From JAEXZL01 sp049943125 (GTDB lineage: Bacteria > Bacillota > Clostridia > Clostridiales > Clostridiaceae): 64,000 nucleotides of DNA. The position numbers were made by a program, and so were the translations under genes. Numbering within the stretch: position 1 is the first letter of the stretch; each line of letters starts with the position of its first letter. The notes under the pieces are model-generated. The model was given only the letters and a program-made list of their open reading frames with translations. It was not told the origin of the DNA and made no database searches. The DNA is taken from positions 2,418,001 through 2,482,000 of the forward strand of contig NZ_CP188040.1 of the NCBI RefSeq assembly GCF_049943125.1, given 5' to 3'. This document shows, in pieces, positions 47,529 to 56,251 of the stretch.

Positions 47529-48994
47529 ATTGTAATACCTTTAGAAAGTATATAAATGAATATATAAACAATGAGCTCTTTTTGGAGGTTAGTGAAGCTA
47601 TGGATGACCATTTAAAAAGCTGCAGTGAATGTAGAGAAAGCTATAATGAGGAACTCTATATAGATAAGCTGTTTAAATCGGCCTTAGAGGAAGAAACTAT
47701 AAGCTTTAGAAGCTCTCGAGGAGAAATAATAAATAATATAGACAAGAAACGGTATTCTAAGAGCCCAATTAATAAGCTGAAATTTTCATTAGCTAAAAAT
47801 AAGATGAGATTATCAGCAGCGCTAATGGCAGCTTCCTTTCTACTTTTTATTTTAAATAGCAATGCTTTAAATTTCCATCTACCAATAAGTGGTGGTGATT
47901 CAGTTAAATCCTCTGCAGGAGCCATGGGTGATGTAAAAGAAACAGCAGACAACAAGGATATTCCTGATATTCCTATAAGCGATAATGTTGAGATGGATGT
48001 ACAATACAAGGCTGACGTCACTGAGACTGCAACAAGCAGCTATGAGGAGTTTATAGAAAAACTAAGGACCGCTTCAGAGCCCTATAAAAACACCCGTAGT
48101 GAAGTGAAATTTAACGTGAATAAGAGAATGGAAAATGAGCCATATACTAATCCCTCCTCCTGGAAGGTCACTTCAGACAAGAATTATAGTGCATTGTTAG
48201 ATGGAAAGGGAGAAATGCTCAATAAGGAAAATATTTTAGAGGGAGTTAGAGAAGAGGGGCCTTCAGTTATCGTAGTAAAGAATAATAAGACCAAGGGATT
48301 GGTAAATATAACCTTGAGCTCAGAAAATAATCAATATACACCTACCTATATAGAGTGGACCAATGATGGAAAGCTTATGGTTATAGTTGGGTTGGCTTAT
48401 GGCACCCTTGTAAGAGGAGGAGATATATATCTTCTAGATACAGATACAGGAAAATCAGCTCTCATTTATAAATCACATGAAGAAATTGGTGAAGAAGCTG
48501 CAGTTATTGAAATGAAAGATGAGTTTCTTGATGTATACCTCATGAAATATCTTGATAATAATAAAACTACTGGAACCGTTGAAGAAACGGCTCTGCTCCT
48601 TGATGAGGTCACTGATGAAAATATTCATTCTACTGATGAAGCTCTCATAGACCTTGTTTCTCTCTTCAATAGTAAGGAAGCGGAGAAGGCTGAGGAAGCC
48701 TTCCTTATGGAATTTAACAGCTATAACCTCGAAGATATGGGAGACATTAGTAATATTGAGAATAGTAAGCTTCTTAGCCTTAGAAGGATAAATAATTTTT
48801 ACGATGAAATATTGAAAACCGATTATGGCATAGATGATGTAGCAACCTACCTGATGGAAATAGATTATAAGCTTTTAAAGAATTATGATGGTCCATTAAA
48901 GGAAGGTATAAATTATCAAGCAGTAACCATAGTAAAGCCAAGTAGTGGAGAGCATTATAAGATAGCTGATATTTTTATTGTACCAAGCTCATAA
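47525..48994 (+). CDS. membrane anti-sigma factor with large outer domain
   Basis: The 489-residue product begins with a zinc-finger anti-sigma domain: Cys3 and the HxxxCxxC of DHLKSCSEC (His29, Cys33, Cys36). One membrane segment lies at about 96-116 (LSAALMAASFLLFIL). The outer domain of about 370 residues contains a WTNDGKLMVIVGLAYGTL segment that may belong to the DUF4652 family, which is only a guess. It should hold the ECF sigma factor until a surface signal releases it. Confidence 0.85.
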   Translation: MNCNTFRKYINEYINNELFLEVSEAMDDHLKSCSECRESYNEELYIDKLFKSALEEETISFRSSRGEIINNIDKKRYSKSPINKLKFSLAKNKMRLSAALMAASFLLFILNSNALNFHLPISGGDSVKSSAGAMGDVKETADNKDIPDIPISDNVEMDVQYKADVTETATSSYEEFIEKLRTASEPYKNTRSEVKFNVNKRMENEPYTNPSSWKVTSDKNYSALLDGKGEMLNKENILEGVREEGPSVIVVKNNKTKGLVNITLSSENNQYTPTYIEWTNDGKLMVIVGLAYGTLVRGGDIYLLDTDTGKSALIYKSHEEIGEEAAVIEMKDEFLDVYLMKYLDNNKTTGTVEETALLLDEVTDENIHSTDEALIDLVSLFNSKEAEKAEEAFLMEFNSYNLEDMGDISNIENSKLLSLRRINNFYDEILKTDYGIDDVATYLMEIDYKLLKNYDGPLKEGINYQAVTIVKPSSGEHYKIADIFIVPSS

Positions 48995-49013
48995 CTATAA
49001 TTATTTTTGTGAT

Positions 49014-49040
49014 AAAATCCATGGTTATCCATGGATTTTT
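49014..49040 (+). terminator. terminator after the anti-sigma gene
   Basis: AAAATCCATGG (49014-49024), loop TTAT, CCATGGATTTT (49029-49039), continuing into T. Perfect stem ending the sigma/anti-sigma unit. Confidence 0.9.
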
Positions 49041-49090
49041 ACATTATGTTAATATATGAATTAATTGCCTAGGTTATAATATAATAAGAT

Positions 49091-49121
49091 TTACCATAAA
49101 GTTTTATTTGCTTTATGGTAA
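49091..49121. promoter_or_regulatory. inverted repeat upstream of the 2-hydroxyacid dehydrogenase
   Basis: TTACCATAAAG (49091-49101) and CTTTATGGTAA (49111-49121) form a perfect 11+11 inverted repeat with a nine-base gap, downstream of a TATAAT-like element at about 49076. It lies 27 bases before the gene start. It may be an operator or a leader hairpin; no T run follows. Confidence 0.5.
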
Positions 49122-49148
49122 TGAAATAATATTATAGGAGGAAATAAG

Positions 49149-50129
49149 ATGAAGGTATTAGAAACCTATAAGGATTCCTATGGTGATAAAAAGCAGGAGC
49201 TTATTGATTTAGGCTATGAATTCTACTGTGAGAAAGAAAAGGATATAGCTTTTAAGCCTTATATGGAAGATATAGAAATAATAATGTGCTATAATATTTT
49301 TAATAAAATTGACATAAGAAAGTTTAAAAAACTAAAATGGATTCAGCTATATTCCGTTGGAGTTGATCAAATATCTCAGGAAGCATCGGACTATATAAAG
49401 GAGAAGAATATCATTTTAACCAACAATAAAGGCGGCTATAGTATTCCTATAGGAGAATGGATTGTTATGAATATGCTCCTTTTGTCTCGTCAAATTCCTG
49501 GATATATGGAAAAAAAGAGAGAACGAAGATGGGAACCCTCCTATGATGTCATAGAGCTTTATGGGAAAAAGGCAGTGCTCATAGGCACGGGAAGTATAGC
49601 TCAGGAAGCAGCAAAGAGGTTAAAACCCTTCCAAATAGATGTGCTTGGTGTAAATACTGATGGAAGAAAGGTTCCTTACTTCGATGAATGCTACAGTATT
49701 AAAGACCTTAAAAGTGCTGTTGCCTTAGGTGATTTCGTTGTTAATGTTCTCCCTTATACAGAGAGCACAGATAGGATAATTAACAAGGAAATTTTTGAAG
49801 CAATGAAGCAAGAGGCTTATTTTATTAATGTAGCAAGAGGAAAGACTGTAGTGGAGGAAGAGCTTGTAAAGGTTTTGGAGCAGGGAAGGCTTAAGGGGGC
49901 AGCCTTAGATGTGTTTGAAAAAGAACCACTTCCTAAAGAAAATCCTTTATGGAAATTAAACAATGTTTTTATAACTCCTCACAGCTCTTGGGTAAGCCAA
50001 AATGGATATTTAAGAAGAGGAGAGCTTTTGTATAAAAATCTTAAAGGCTTTATAGAACTGACAAAGGGGAAGGTGAATAATCCACAGGAAGTTCTATCTA
50101 ATATCGTAGACTTTAACAAAGGCTATTGA
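49149..50129 (+). CDS. D-isomer-specific 2-hydroxyacid dehydrogenase
   Basis: NAD-dependent reductase/dehydrogenase. The 326-residue product has the Rossmann motif GTGSIAQEAAKRL, the arginine in NVARGKTVVEEELV, the glutamate in ALDVFEKEPLPKENPLW and the catalytic histidine in ITPHSSW. Substrate class (lactate, glyoxylate, phosphoglycerate) cannot be assigned. AGGAGGAA precedes the ATG. The preceding inverted repeat may regulate it. Confidence 0.9.
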   Translation: MKVLETYKDSYGDKKQELIDLGYEFYCEKEKDIAFKPYMEDIEIIMCYNIFNKIDIRKFKKLKWIQLYSVGVDQISQEASDYIKEKNIILTNNKGGYSIPIGEWIVMNMLLLSRQIPGYMEKKRERRWEPSYDVIELYGKKAVLIGTGSIAQEAAKRLKPFQIDVLGVNTDGRKVPYFDECYSIKDLKSAVALGDFVVNVLPYTESTDRIINKEIFEAMKQEAYFINVARGKTVVEEELVKVLEQGRLKGAALDVFEKEPLPKENPLWKLNNVFITPHSSWVSQNGYLRRGELLYKNLKGFIELTKGKVNNPQEVLSNIVDFNKGY

Positions 50130-50183
50130 TAAATTATTAATTAAAAGCTTAAATAACCTTAAGCTGAATTTAATGGGGGAAGC

Positions 50184-51233
50184 ATGAGAATTAAAAAGAA
50201 AGCCAAAAGAAAAATATTAAAATTGTTAACTATGATTTTTTTCTTATCAGGTACCTTAGCTATAATTTCTACCTTATTTTCTAAGGAATTTGTGAACGGC
50301 AGCTCTGAGCTATTAATTATTTCTTCTGCAAAGCTTAAATCAAAGGATTTTAAAAAGGATATAACTATAGAAGAAAATTCTTATTTTGAAAAATATACTA
50401 TAAAGCTTGCAGAAGAAGCTGGTGATATTGATGGACAAACCTTTTCCACCGGTTATCGAGTCATTGTTTATGGAAAGCTTAAGGATACTTCTTTAAAGGA
50501 AGGTATCCACTATGGCTTTAATGAGGATGTAGATATTTCTACAAATGGTAAAAAACTTACGGTTGTTATACCAACCTCCTACAAGGATAACTTTGTCTAT
50601 TTAAATCCTCTAGACAGCAGAGAATTAATTATTCTTGCAGCTAAGAGGGACAACCCCTATGACCATACTGTGACTCTAGATCCTGGCCATGGTGGAGCTG
50701 ATGTTGGAGCAAACTATGGAGATTTATATGAAAAAAATGTAAATCTAAAAATTGCACTATATATGAAAATGGGACTTATATATGAAGGTAAAAGGGTAAT
50801 AATGACAAGAGAGGATGATCATGTACTTCTTAATGATGTACAGTGGCTTGATGCCATCACAAAGACTGCTAACGCCTCTAAGTCTGATGCCTTTGTATCA
50901 ATACATATTAATTCCTTTGATAAATCAGAGGAACCCAATGGATTGAGCACCTACTATTACACAAAGGGCCATGAGTCACAAGCAAAAGATAGAATTTTAT
51001 TAGCAGAAACCATCCAAAAGCATATTATAACCTCAGATGGTTGGAAGGACATGGGGGTAAAGGAGGAAAGCTTTGAAGTAATAAGAGATACTACTATGCC
51101 TTCTGTACTGGTAGAGTGCGGCTTCATGTCTAACCCCGGCGATAGAAGAAGGCTGAGTGATGATAATACTTTAATGAATCTTGCAGAAAATATTAATAAG
51201 GGTATAATAGAATATTTGGAAGCAAATAATTAG
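50184..51233 (+). CDS. N-acetylmuramoyl-L-alanine amidase, membrane-anchored
   Basis: Second Amidase_3 enzyme in the window. The 349-residue product has a basic start and a membrane segment (residues about 12-34), an outer region of about 125 residues of unknown fold, then the catalytic domain with LDPGHGGADVGANYGDLYEK, VSIHINSF and VLVECGFMSNPGDR. ATGAGAATT start follows GGGGGAAGC. The stop is 15 bases from the dapF start, so both probably share a transcript linking wall hydrolysis with diaminopimelate synthesis. Confidence 0.88.
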   Translation: MRIKKKAKRKILKLLTMIFFLSGTLAIISTLFSKEFVNGSSELLIISSAKLKSKDFKKDITIEENSYFEKYTIKLAEEAGDIDGQTFSTGYRVIVYGKLKDTSLKEGIHYGFNEDVDISTNGKKLTVVIPTSYKDNFVYLNPLDSRELIILAAKRDNPYDHTVTLDPGHGGADVGANYGDLYEKNVNLKIALYMKMGLIYEGKRVIMTREDDHVLLNDVQWLDAITKTANASKSDAFVSIHINSFDKSEEPNGLSTYYYTKGHESQAKDRILLAETIQKHIITSDGWKDMGVKEESFEVIRDTTMPSVLVECGFMSNPGDRRRLSDDNTLMNLAENINKGIIEYLEANN

Positions 51234-51248
51234 TTGGAGGTAGCAACA

Positions 51249-52217
51249 GTGAATATAAAACTAATTAAAGGACATGGATCAGGAAACGAATTTTATATAA
51301 TAGACGAAGCACTAAATAAGCTTAGCCTTACAGAAGAAGATAGAGGTAAAATAGCTATTTGCCTTTGTGATAAGCTATCACCCTTAGGTGCTGATGGGAT
51401 ACTATATGTCTTAGAAGGTAAAGAAGCTGATGGTAGAATGAGGATTTTTAATTCCGATGGCTCAGAGGCGGAGATGTGCGGAAATGGCTTAAGGCTCATT
51501 GGTAGATATCTTATGGAAAAGCTAGGCAAGGATGAGGTTAATATAGCCACCATGAAAGCTCTTTATCAGGTAAAGAAAGTAGAAGATATAGGCAAGGGAA
51601 TATATACTGTAGAGGTACCTGTAGACACTATTACCTTTGAGCCCTCAGCCTTACCGCTAAATTATCCAGAGGAGACCATGCTTTTTAAAATGGTGCCACA
51701 GCTTTCAGAAAAATATAGCTTTTCTGCAGTTAGCATCACTAACCCTCATCTAGTTGCAATAACAGAAGAGATAAGAGATAGCGACCTTACAGAGGTTGGT
51801 GTTGAGGCTAATTTTAATAAAGAACTACTTCCTAAAGGAACCAATGTTAATTTCGTAAAGCTCTTATCCGAGGATAGTATTTTTGTGAGAACCTATGAAA
51901 GAGGAGTAGGGCTTACTCCTTCTTGTGGTACCGGTATGATAGCTTCTTCCGTAATAACCTCTCTATACAACTCTGAATATAAAAATAAGAAGCTTAAGGT
52001 TGTGAATCAGGGTGGGATGATCAACTGCATTGTTAGAGGAAACCTGGAGGATAAATTCTTAGTGAACTTTTCAGGAAATGCCACATATATCTATAGTACA
52101 ACCATTACTTACGATAGTGGGGCTTTTGAGTTAATAGAGCCTAAAAATAGCTATTTCGAGGAAGGAGAGGCTTATGAAGCTTTTCTTCAAGAAATTAGAA
52201 GAGAATATATAAGTTGA
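51249..52217 (+). CDS. dapF: diaminopimelate epimerase, long form
   Basis: Converts LL- to meso-diaminopimelate for wall and lysine synthesis. The product has LIKGHGSGNEFYIID, the first catalytic cysteine in NSDGSEAEMCGNGLRLIG and the second in GVGLTPSCGTGMIASS. About 322 residues against the usual ~275, with extra residues in the middle and at the end. A TTG at 51234 is in frame, but GGAGGT at 51236-51241 is placed for the GTG at 51249. Other DapF-fold racemases cannot be fully excluded. Confidence 0.86.
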   Translation: MNIKLIKGHGSGNEFYIIDEALNKLSLTEEDRGKIAICLCDKLSPLGADGILYVLEGKEADGRMRIFNSDGSEAEMCGNGLRLIGRYLMEKLGKDEVNIATMKALYQVKKVEDIGKGIYTVEVPVDTITFEPSALPLNYPEETMLFKMVPQLSEKYSFSAVSITNPHLVAITEEIRDSDLTEVGVEANFNKELLPKGTNVNFVKLLSEDSIFVRTYERGVGLTPSCGTGMIASSVITSLYNSEYKNKKLKVVNQGGMINCIVRGNLEDKFLVNFSGNATYIYSTTITYDSGAFELIEPKNSYFEEGEAYEAFLQEIRREYIS

Positions 52218-52271
52218 AATGGTGTATATTTTCCGAATTTAGTGTGATATAATATAAAAAATATAAAACCA

Positions 52272-52556
52272 GGGTAGAGGTGCTGTTATTATCAGTATTT
52301 GCTCTTAGTCGGCAGACGGTGAGGAGTGAGGAAAGGAATTACAGCCGAAGGTAAGCCATCAGCAGGATGGCTTGCCTGGGTATACATATAATATATGTAT
52401 AACTGTCACAGACATATTTCTGTGGAGAGCTACAAGGTGCACAAGGTCATCATATAGATATGCATTAGAGGTGTTCCTCTTCTGACTATTTATTTTAGTG
52501 GTAAGGAAGTGTGCCTACATACTCATGACTCTACTCGCTTAATAGGCGGGTTTTTC
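52272..52556 (+). promoter_or_regulatory. lysine riboswitch (L-box) of lysA
   Basis: The 368-base gap before lysA holds the lysine aptamer: GGTAGAGGTGC near 52273, GAGGAAAGG, ACAGCCGAAGG at 52341-52351, TGCCTGGG at 52373-52380, AACTGTCAC at 52401-52409 and TGTGGAGAGCTAC at 52421-52433, with CTAC closing the first stem with GTAG. Downstream lies ACTCGC (52533-52538) pairing with GCGGGT (52546-52551) followed by TTTTT, the likely terminator of the expression platform. Lysine would reduce lysA transcription. Confidence 0.92.
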
Positions 52557-52584
52557 TTTATACTAAAGTATTGGAGGTACAAAA

Positions 52585-53871
52585 ATGAAGCTGTTTGGTT
52601 CGATGAATGTAAGGGATAATTGTTTGACTATAGGAGGCAAAAAGGTTACTAATCTCGTTAAGAAATATGGCACTCCTCTGTACGTTATGGATGAGGAGCT
52701 TATAAGAAGCACCTGCAGAGCTTATGTAAATTCTATGGGGGCTAATAACAGAGTTGCCTATGCGGGAAAAGCTTTCTTAACCCTTGCCATGTGCGAGCTT
52801 ATCCATGAGGAAGGCCTATGGCTGGATGTAGTTTCTGGTGGAGAGCTTTATACGGCTTATAAGGCTGATTTTCCTATGGATAAGGTTTATTTTCATGGTA
52901 ATAATAAAACTCTTGAGGAGATAAATTTAGGAATTAAAACAGGGGTTGGAAGATTTGTTATAGATAATGACCTTGAGCTTGAAAATGTCAATAGAGTTGC
53001 TGGTATGTATGGAAGAGTCCAAAAGGTTCTCTTAAGAGTTACTCCAGGGATTGAAGCTCATACCCATGAATATATAAAAACTGGACAGCTAGATTCAAAA
53101 TTCGGAATTGCTTCTCTCGGTGATAATTTAATCAATATAGTTAAAAAGGCTATAGAGCTTCCCAATATACAGCTCATGGGTCTTCACTGCCACATAGGAT
53201 CTCAAATATTTGAAACTGAGCCCTATGAGGAAGCCGCAGATATCATGGTAGGTTTTATGAAGGAAATAACAGATAACACTGGTTATAGCTTAGAAGAATT
53301 AGATTTAGGAGGGGGCTTTGGGATATATTATAATGAAGGTGATTTACCTAAAACCCCAGAAGAATATTGCAGTGCTATAAGAAAAGCCGTAGAGCTTGAG
53401 TGCATTAAGAATGATATTAAAGTGCCAATATTAATTATAGAACCAGGAAGATCCATAGTAGGAAATGCAGGTATAACCTTATATACCATAGGATCCATAA
53501 AGGAGATTCCTGATATAAATAAATATGTTGCCGTAGATGGTGGAATGACTGATAATATAAGACCTGCTCTTTATAGTGCTGACTATGGTTGCTTAGTGGC
53601 AAACAGGATGCTTCAGAGCTGTAGTGAAAGTGTAACTATTTCCGGAAAATGCTGTGAATCTGGAGATATATTAATAAAAAATGCATCGATACCACAGGTG
53701 GTAAGTGGCGATATATTAGCAGTTATGTCTACGGGAGCCTACTGCTATTCAATGAGCAGCAATTATAATAAGATACCAAAGGCTGCTGTGGTTATGGTTA
53801 GCGAAGATAGGGAAAGGCTTATATGTAAAAGAGAGAGCTATGAGGATATAATTAAAAATGAAATAAGATGA
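52585..53871 (+). CDS. lysA: diaminopimelate decarboxylase
   Basis: Pyridoxal-phosphate enzyme making L-lysine from meso-diaminopimelate. The 428-residue product has the PLP lysine in RVAYAGKAFLTLAMCE (Lys62), HCHIGSQIFE, DLGGGFGIYY, EPGRSIVGNAG and the carboxyl cysteine segment CCESGDIL. It is controlled by the riboswitch upstream. TTGGAGGTAC precedes the ATG. Slightly longer than average but normal for Firmicutes. Confidence 0.97.
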   Translation: MKLFGSMNVRDNCLTIGGKKVTNLVKKYGTPLYVMDEELIRSTCRAYVNSMGANNRVAYAGKAFLTLAMCELIHEEGLWLDVVSGGELYTAYKADFPMDKVYFHGNNKTLEEINLGIKTGVGRFVIDNDLELENVNRVAGMYGRVQKVLLRVTPGIEAHTHEYIKTGQLDSKFGIASLGDNLINIVKKAIELPNIQLMGLHCHIGSQIFETEPYEEAADIMVGFMKEITDNTGYSLEELDLGGGFGIYYNEGDLPKTPEEYCSAIRKAVELECIKNDIKVPILIIEPGRSIVGNAGITLYTIGSIKEIPDINKYVAVDGGMTDNIRPALYSADYGCLVANRMLQSCSESVTISGKCCESGDILIKNASIPQVVSGDILAVMSTGAYCYSMSSNYNKIPKAAVVMVSEDRERLICKRESYEDIIKNEIR

Positions 53872-53880
53872 CATAATAAC

Positions 53881-53910
53881 TTAAGGGCTTCCATTTTCGG
53901 AGGCTCTTAA
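53881..53910 (+). terminator. hairpin after lysA
   Basis: TTAAGGGCTTCC (53881-53892) pairs with GGAGGCTCTTAA (53899-53910) with two wobble pairs and a six-base loop. The following sequence is only moderately T-rich, so termination efficiency is uncertain. Confidence 0.6.
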
Positions 53911-53998
53911 TATTTACCATATCTTAATCAATCAAATATTTAATTTCATTCATAATATGGTATACTAATTATATTATTACAATTAAAGGAGAAGGAAG

Positions 53999-54238
53999 AT
54001 GGAATATAAGAAAGAGCTCATAGTTGATAGAATAGAAGAAGAGCTCGTAGTAGTTTGTGAGGACTTACAAGGAAATATAATAAATGTTGATAGAATGCAG
54101 ATTGAAGGTCAGGTAAAGGAAGGAGATATATTAATTTTAAAAGGAGAGAAGTATCAAGTAGATGAGGCTTCCACTAAGAAGAGAAAAAGGGAAATAGAGG
54201 CTTTAGTGAAAGGTATGTGGGTGGAAGATGAGATTTAA
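53999..54238 (+). CDS. DUF3006-family small protein
   Basis: The 79-residue product (LIVDRIEEELVVVCED, and VKEGDILILKG) is a short all-beta protein matching DUF3006, whose members are small proteins of unknown role in Firmicutes. It has no signal or membrane segment. AAAGGAGAAGG precedes the ATG. Its last 11 bases overlap lepB, suggesting coupled translation and some link to secretion, though the family function is unknown. Confidence 0.8.
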   Translation: MEYKKELIVDRIEEELVVVCEDLQGNIINVDRMQIEGQVKEGDILILKGEKYQVDEASTKKRKREIEALVKGMWVEDEI

Positions 54239-54779
54239 TCGAGGAAGAAAAAGAAAGTCTGAGGAAAAAAGCGCTGTTAAGCAGTTAATCTTTGACTGGG
54301 TAATACCTATTGTAGCTGCTCTTATCATAGCAGGTATAATTAATAAATTTGTTTTATTTAAGGTGTATATACCATCACTATCTATGTATCCTACCTTAGA
54401 TAAAGGAGATCAGCTTTTTGTTACTAGAGTTTATAATACTGACAAAATTGAAAGAGGAGATATTTTAGTATTTGACTCGGAGGAGCTTAACCAGCTATTA
54501 ATAAAGAGGGTTATTGGACTTCCAGGAGATAAGGTGGAAATATCCGATGGAGCTCTTATGGTAAATGGTGAGTTAATAGAAGAGGATTATGTGATTTATA
54601 ATCAAAATATTAGCAGACACTTTCAGGTGCCTGAGGGAAAATACTTGTTTTTAGGAGACAACAGGGCAAATTCTAATGATAGCAGATACTGGGATGATCC
54701 TTATATAGATGGGGATGCCATAGAAGGTAAGGCTCAAATTAGAATATATCCTTTCAATAAAATAGGCTTTATAGAATAG
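54228..54779 (+). CDS. lepB: type I signal peptidase
   Basis: Cleaves signal peptides at the outer face of the membrane. The 183-residue product has one membrane segment (about 24-44) and the serine-lysine dyad: Ser52 in PSLSMYPT and Lys93 in LLIKRVIGLPGD. GDNRANSNDSR forms box E. Length is normal for Firmicutes (SipS type). The start lies inside the DUF3006 gene. Confidence 0.95.
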   Translation: MRFNRGRKRKSEEKSAVKQLIFDWVIPIVAALIIAGIINKFVLFKVYIPSLSMYPTLDKGDQLFVTRVYNTDKIERGDILVFDSEELNQLLIKRVIGLPGDKVEISDGALMVNGELIEEDYVIYNQNISRHFQVPEGKYLFLGDNRANSNDSRYWDDPYIDGDAIEGKAQIRIYPFNKIGFIE

Positions 54780-54815
54780 ACATTTAAGAGAGACAGGAAA
54801 TTAGGAGGTAATAAT

Positions 54816-56210
54816 ATGAAGGAAATTGACGATAAGGTAGAGCTGTTACAGGAGGAGCTTATTGAAAGCACTCAAAGGCTTTTAAGGATTAGAAGCCTAG
54901 AGGATAAGCCTATTCTAGGAATGCCCTTTGGTGAAAAGGTAAATGAAGCTTTAGAAGAAGCTCTACATATAGCAGAGAGTCTTGGCTTTAAAACAGTAAA
55001 CTTAGACGGTTATTTAGGCTATGCTGAATATGGCACCGGAGAGGATTATGTAGCTGTCCTAGGACATTTAGACGTGGTACCTGAAGGAGATGGCTGGCTT
55101 TATCCTCCTTATGGAGCTGAGATTCATGAAGGTAAGCTCTATGCTAGAGGTGCATTAGATGATAAGGGCCCAATAATGGCTGCTTTATATGGCTTGAAGG
55201 CTGTAGTTGATGCTGGTCTTACTCTATCTAAAAGGGTTAGAGTAATTTTTGGTACTAATGAGGAGAGCGGCAGTGGGGAAATGAGCTATTATAATGAAAG
55301 GGAAAAGCCTCCTGTAGCTGGCTTTACTCCTGATGCAGACTTCCCTGTAATTCATGCTGAGAAGGGCTTCATGGTATTTGACTTAGCAAAGACTATAGAA
55401 TCAAACAGTAAGAGAAGTATAAGAGTGGATAGCATAAAAGGAGGAAGCAGGGCTAATGTAGTCCCTGATTACTGCGAAGCAAAGATTACCACTGATGATC
55501 CAGCTAATGTAATATCCTATCTCAGTGAATATAAATACGATAATCCCTGTGATATAAAATATACACGGAATGCTGGAGAGGTAATTTTACAGTCCTATGG
55601 GATATCTGCCCATGGAAGTACTCCTGAAGCAGGAAAAAATGCAGTAATGCAGCTTTTGGGCTTTTTAGGTACTCTTCCTTTAGAAGATACAGATATAGGG
55701 AGCTTCATTTCCTTTGCTAACAAGTTTATCGGTACAGAGCTTCATGGAGAATCCTTAAATATTGGATTAGAGGATGAGGTTTCTGGAAAATTAATCTTTA
55801 ATGTGGGTATAATTAATTATAGTGGTAATGAAGCGGCGCTTACTATCAATATTCGCTATCCTGTAACCTACAGTTTGGAGGATGTATTAAAGCCTCTTGA
55901 GCTTAAGCTTTTTGAGAATAATATAGAGATGAAAAATCTCATTGAGGATAAACCATTATACTATCCTAAGAATCATTTTTTAGTGGAAACCCTTCAAAAG
56001 GTTTATGAGAAGCATACAGGAGCGAAGGAAGAGCCTTTAGCTATTGGTGGAGGCACCTATGCAAAAACCATGAATAATATAGTGGCCTTTGGACCAATGT
56101 TTCCTGGTGACCCTGATGTTATCCATCAGGTAAATGAATATATTGAAATAGATAAGCTAGTAAAATGTGCAAAAATATATGGTGAGGCAATTTATCAGTT
56201 AGCTAAATAG
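54816..56210 (+). CDS. M20-family dipeptidase, PepV-like
   Basis: Zinc aminopeptidase/dipeptidase of the cytosol. The 464-residue product has the metal-ligand HLDVVPEGDGW (His84, Asp86), GALDDKGPIMAALYG, the catalytic glutamate pair in GTNEESGSGE and a late HQVNEYIEI, with the lid domain in the middle. PepV (Sapep) enzymes act on unspecific dipeptides, which fits a peptide- and amino-acid-fermenting organism. AGGAGGTA precedes the ATG. Confidence 0.9.
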   Translation: MKEIDDKVELLQEELIESTQRLLRIRSLEDKPILGMPFGEKVNEALEEALHIAESLGFKTVNLDGYLGYAEYGTGEDYVAVLGHLDVVPEGDGWLYPPYGAEIHEGKLYARGALDDKGPIMAALYGLKAVVDAGLTLSKRVRVIFGTNEESGSGEMSYYNEREKPPVAGFTPDADFPVIHAEKGFMVFDLAKTIESNSKRSIRVDSIKGGSRANVVPDYCEAKITTDDPANVISYLSEYKYDNPCDIKYTRNAGEVILQSYGISAHGSTPEAGKNAVMQLLGFLGTLPLEDTDIGSFISFANKFIGTELHGESLNIGLEDEVSGKLIFNVGIINYSGNEAALTINIRYPVTYSLEDVLKPLELKLFENNIEMKNLIEDKPLYYPKNHFLVETLQKVYEKHTGAKEEPLAIGGGTYAKTMNNIVAFGPMFPGDPDVIHQVNEYIEIDKLVKCAKIYGEAIYQLAK

Positions 56211-56251
56211 CCTGAGAAGGGAGTGAACATAACCGGTTAATATCGGGATAT

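Noticed and set aside
50146..50165. AGCTTAA...TTAAGCT hairpin before the second amidase
   Set aside because: Only seven A/T-rich pairs, expected by chance in this composition, with no other signal.
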